7,167 nucleotides of DNA from Candidatus Bathyarchaeum sp. (GTDB lineage Archaea; Thermoproteota; Bathyarchaeia; Bathyarchaeales; Bathyarchaeaceae). Of this stretch, positions 5,375-7,167 are shown in pieces; positions within the stretch are counted from its first letter, which is position 1; each line of letters opens with the position of its first letter. The notes under the pieces are model-generated. The model searched no databases. It was not told the origin of the DNA and saw nothing but the letters and a program-made list of their open reading frames with translations. The position numbers and the translations under genes were made by a program. Location: assembly GCA_003096255.1 (NCBI GenBank), contig PIXS01000115.1:1-7167 (forward strand). Direction: 5' to 3'.

Positions 5375-6601
5375 TCATCCTCGTTTCTTGGCGCTGACTA
5401 TCGAGATTACGTCTCTGTCCTTGAGCACGTAATCTTCTCCAATTCTGTTTCTTCCACGAATGTCGATGGCGTGAATGAAGCTGTCTCCAAGCTCGGTGTG
5501 GATGATGTAGGCTAGCTGCCGCGCCGTTGTTCCAAAAGGCACAAGATACACGTCTGGAAGCACTCTGCCTTTATGGTCACTATGATGTTCACAGTCTTCT
5601 ACGGGGTAAACGGCAACCATCTGCAGAAGCTCAAAGAATGCTGTGTTGATTGCTTCTTGGACGCCAGTGGAGCCAAACTTGTAAAGGATATGTTCCTGAA
5701 TAGCTTCTAGCGCCTTTTTCTGGGCAGCATTGAGTTTGTCAGGGTTTTTTGTTGTTAATTTGCATTCTCCAGGCGTGTAATTGATTAAGCCTTTTTCTCC
5801 TGCTCTTCTGAGAGCCAATTCTGCTTCTGCGCTGCAGGGTACAACGTTGTATCCGCTTTCTTTTAGGCGCTCAATGTTGTCTTCTGCTGTGGGCAGGTCT
5901 ATTTTGTTGGCGGCAATCAGTGTTGGCTTGGAGACGCTTCTCAGAATGTCTATGAAATGTATTATGTCGTCGTCGCTCCAGTGCTCTGGCTTGTCCATGT
6001 TAAGGTCGCTTTTTCGTATGCTTTCCATTATGTGGTATCGTTTGATGGCTAAGCCGCTCAGCTGTGCCTCAAGAAGAGACACTAAATCGTCTTTGCCTGA
6101 ACCCGCTGTTCTAGCCAGTTTGGACCAGCCCTTCTTCAGTATCTGGTTCATCCACATGGTTATCTCGTTTTCAAGAAACTTCACATCTTCCAGTGGGTCA
6201 TGGGAGCCTTTTTTGCAGATTCTTCCTTCACAGTCTGTTGAGCCTGAAGCATCAACCACATGAAGTAACGCGTCCGCTTTTCTGACTTCGTCTAGGAACT
6301 GGTTTCCGAGTCCTCGTCCTTCCCATGCTCCTGGCACCAGCCCCGCCACATCAATCATCTCGACTGGAACTAGCCTGATTCCGTCTAGGCAGAGGCTGTT
6401 TTTTGGGTTGTCTTCGACGTTGAATTCGGTGTGGACGCACGGTGTTCTTAGGTAACCTATTCCCCTGTTGGGTTTGATGGTGGTGAAGGGGTAGTTTCCG
6501 ATGTCCACAGGAATCAAGGTTGCAGCAGAGAAAAACGTGGACTTGCCTGTGTTCGGTTTGCCGACGATTCCCAGCTTTTTGGAGTAAGATGGTGTACTCA
6601 T
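5375..6601 (-). CDS. YchF/OBG-family GTPase with C-terminal TGS domain
   Basis: This is an archaeal member of the OBG/YchF GTPase group, cytoplasmic proteins usually tied to ribosome or translation functions. Of its 408 residues, the G domain shows G1 GKPNTGKS (14-21), G2 in PFTTI (38-42), G3 DVAGLVPGAWEGRGLGNQF (84-102), G4 NKID (232-235) and G5 SAEAEL (257-262). Between G3 and G4 lies the helical insertion typical of the family (about 120-220). The C-terminal TGS domain covers about 325-406 (AYIIHTELGDSF, IGEDYVLKDRDVISIVSA). Bacterial YchF and eukaryotic OLA1 have NxxE at G4 and prefer ATP. Here the canonical NKxD predicts GTP, so the common label 'redox-regulated ATPase YchF' may mislead. 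The G3 motif lacks the catalytic Gln, as in other HAS-GTPases. The gene converges on the surface-protein gene with a 5-bp gap and lies 141 bp downstream of trxB, with its own promoter candidate. Confidence 0.93.
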   Translation of the reverse strand: MSTPSYSKKLGIVGKPNTGKSTFFSAATLIPVDIGNYPFTTIKPNRGIGYLRTPCVHTEFNVEDNPKNSLCLDGIRLVPVEMIDVAGLVPGAWEGRGLGNQFLDEVRKADALLHVVDASGSTDCEGRICKKGSHDPLEDVKFLENEITMWMNQILKKGWSKLARTAGSGKDDLVSLLEAQLSGLAIKRYHIMESIRKSDLNMDKPEHWSDDDIIHFIDILRSVSKPTLIAANKIDLPTAEDNIERLKESGYNVVPCSAEAELALRRAGEKGLINYTPGECKLTTKNPDKLNAAQKKALEAIQEHILYKFGSTGVQEAINTAFFELLQMVAVYPVEDCEHHSDHKGRVLPDVYLVPFGTTARQLAYIIHTELGDSFIHAIDIRGRNRIGEDYVLKDRDVISIVSAKKRG

Positions 6602-6671
6602 GGCTGAATCATTCCCTGTTTCTCCACTGCTTAACTTTAGGAGAAATCTTCAACAGTTCTATTGTTTTATC

Positions 6672-6691
6672 ACGGGTAAAAGCTTTGTCAA
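6672..6691 (-). promoter_or_regulatory. Candidate promoter of the GTPase gene
   Basis: Read on the minus strand, TTGACAAA (6691-6684) runs directly into GCTTTTACCCGT (6683-6672). ACAAAG is BRE-like and CTTTTA (6682-6677) TATA-like. Transcription would start near 6653, giving a leader of about 50 bases before the ATG at 6601. The same two blocks stand upstream of the surface-protein gene on the other strand. Unlike that site, there is no dyad GTCAA partner upstream here. Confidence 0.45.
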
Positions 6692-6742
6692 ATAGCCCTT
6701 TCAGCCTTTGAATACGTTGAAATAGACTTGAAGAACCGTTTC

Positions 6743-7167
6743 TTACTGTCCTATCAGATATTTTTCGACATCTATTGCAGCTTTGCATCCTGACCCAGCA
6801 GCGGCAATGGCTTGGCGGTAACGGGAGTCTGTCACATCGCCTGCAGCAAAGACTCCCTCTATGTTGGTTCGTGTCTGCTCTCTGACTAGGATGTAGCCTG
6901 TCGAGTCCAGTTCTATCTGGTCCTTGAAGATTTCTGTGTTAGGCTTGTGACCAATGGCAACAAAAACGCCATCACACTCCAGAACCGATTCCTTACCAGA
7001 AACAACATCATGGAGCTTAACTCCCTCTACCATGTTTTTGCCCAGAATCTCCTTAACTGTGCTGTTCCAAACAAACGAGATTTTCGGGTTCTCGAACGCT
7101 TTTTCCTGAAGGAAGTTGCAAGCCCGCAGCTTGTCTCTTCTGTGAATAACTTTGACTTCGTTTGCCA
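6743..7167 (-). CDS. trxB: Thioredoxin reductase, C-terminal part (5' end off the window)
   Basis: This flavoenzyme passes electrons from NADPH through FAD to thioredoxin. The open frame continues to the window edge, so the visible fragment is 140 residues and the Met codon at 7033 is internal. It contains VKVIHRRDKLRA (fragment residues 4-15), the TrxB-type NADPH-binding segment whose two Arg contact the phosphate. It also has VAIGHKPNT (69-77) and NIEGVFAAGDVTDSRYRQAIAAAG (101-124), the second FAD-binding motif and the C-terminal helix that completes it. The FAD-binding N-terminus and the redox CxxC lie outside the window, so catalytic competence cannot be checked. The family is usually 300-320 residues long, so a little over half is missing. 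The GTPase gene follows on the same strand after 141 bp, probably with its own promoter. Confidence 0.93.
   Translation of the reverse strand, partial: ANEVKVIHRRDKLRACNFLQEKAFENPKISFVWNSTVKEILGKNMVEGVKLHDVVSGKESVLECDGVFVAIGHKPNTEIFKDQIELDSTGYILVREQTRTNIEGVFAAGDVTDSRYRQAIAAAGSGCKAAIDVEKYLIGQ

Noticed and set aside
5781..6263. A 160-codon open frame on the plus strand, antisense to the GTPase gene
   Set aside because: It lies wholly inside a well-supported GTPase frame, has no recognisable domain, and has a composition expected of a reverse-complement reading.
1..7167. A single novel multi-gene system such as defence or a secretion island
   Set aside because: The genes are mostly known housekeeping families with mixed orientations and separate promoters; no integrase, transposase, toxin-antitoxin pair, CRISPR repeat or defence domain is present.

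Overview
The window looks like an ordinary chromosomal stretch of an uncultivated archaeon. The archaeal markers are an ADP-forming acyl-CoA synthetase beta subunit, an archaeal-type coiled-coil protein, a DUF373 membrane protein, an archaeal-style cis-prenyltransferase, an OBG-family GTPase with an NKxD G4 motif, and AT-rich BRE/TATA-like promoters. The domain layout of the secreted protein and the overall gene mix suggest Bathyarchaeia (the former MCG group) or a relative. That placement rests on recognition of protein families, not on a tree, and is only moderately secure.

Layout. Bases 1-538 (+) hold the C-terminal part of the ADP-forming acetyl/acyl-CoA synthetase beta subunit, cut by the left edge. 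Bases 622-1500 (+) encode a 292-residue coiled-coil protein. Bases 1610-2773 (+) encode a DUF373 protein with a soluble N-terminal domain and about six membrane segments. Bases 2915-3697 (+) encode undecaprenyl/polyprenyl diphosphate synthase (UppS type). Bases 3855-5369 (+) encode a secreted, C-terminally anchored surface protein with an L-type-lectin-like domain. The last two genes are on the minus strand: a YchF/OBG-like TGS-domain GTPase (5375-6601) and the C-terminal part of thioredoxin reductase (6743 to the right edge). The surface-protein and GTPase genes converge with only 5 bp between their stop codons.

Functional picture. Most genes are housekeeping: energy conservation from acyl-CoA, polyprenyl carrier-lipid synthesis, a translation-associated GTPase and thiol redox balance. 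The UppS product would supply the lipid carrier for surface glycosylation, and the adjacent secreted protein has several N-glycosylation sequons, so the two may be linked, but this is inference. No gap without a gene exceeds about 160 bp.

The least expected signals are non-coding. Upstream of the surface-protein gene lie two near-identical 17-bp dyad elements 25 bp apart. The second runs directly into a promoter-like module (TTGACAAA, then GCTTTTACCCGT) that recurs almost unchanged upstream of the GTPase gene on the other strand. This module also argues that the surface protein starts at the TTG at 3855 and not at an earlier codon. I found no convincing new multi-gene system, mobile element, CRISPR array or RNA gene.
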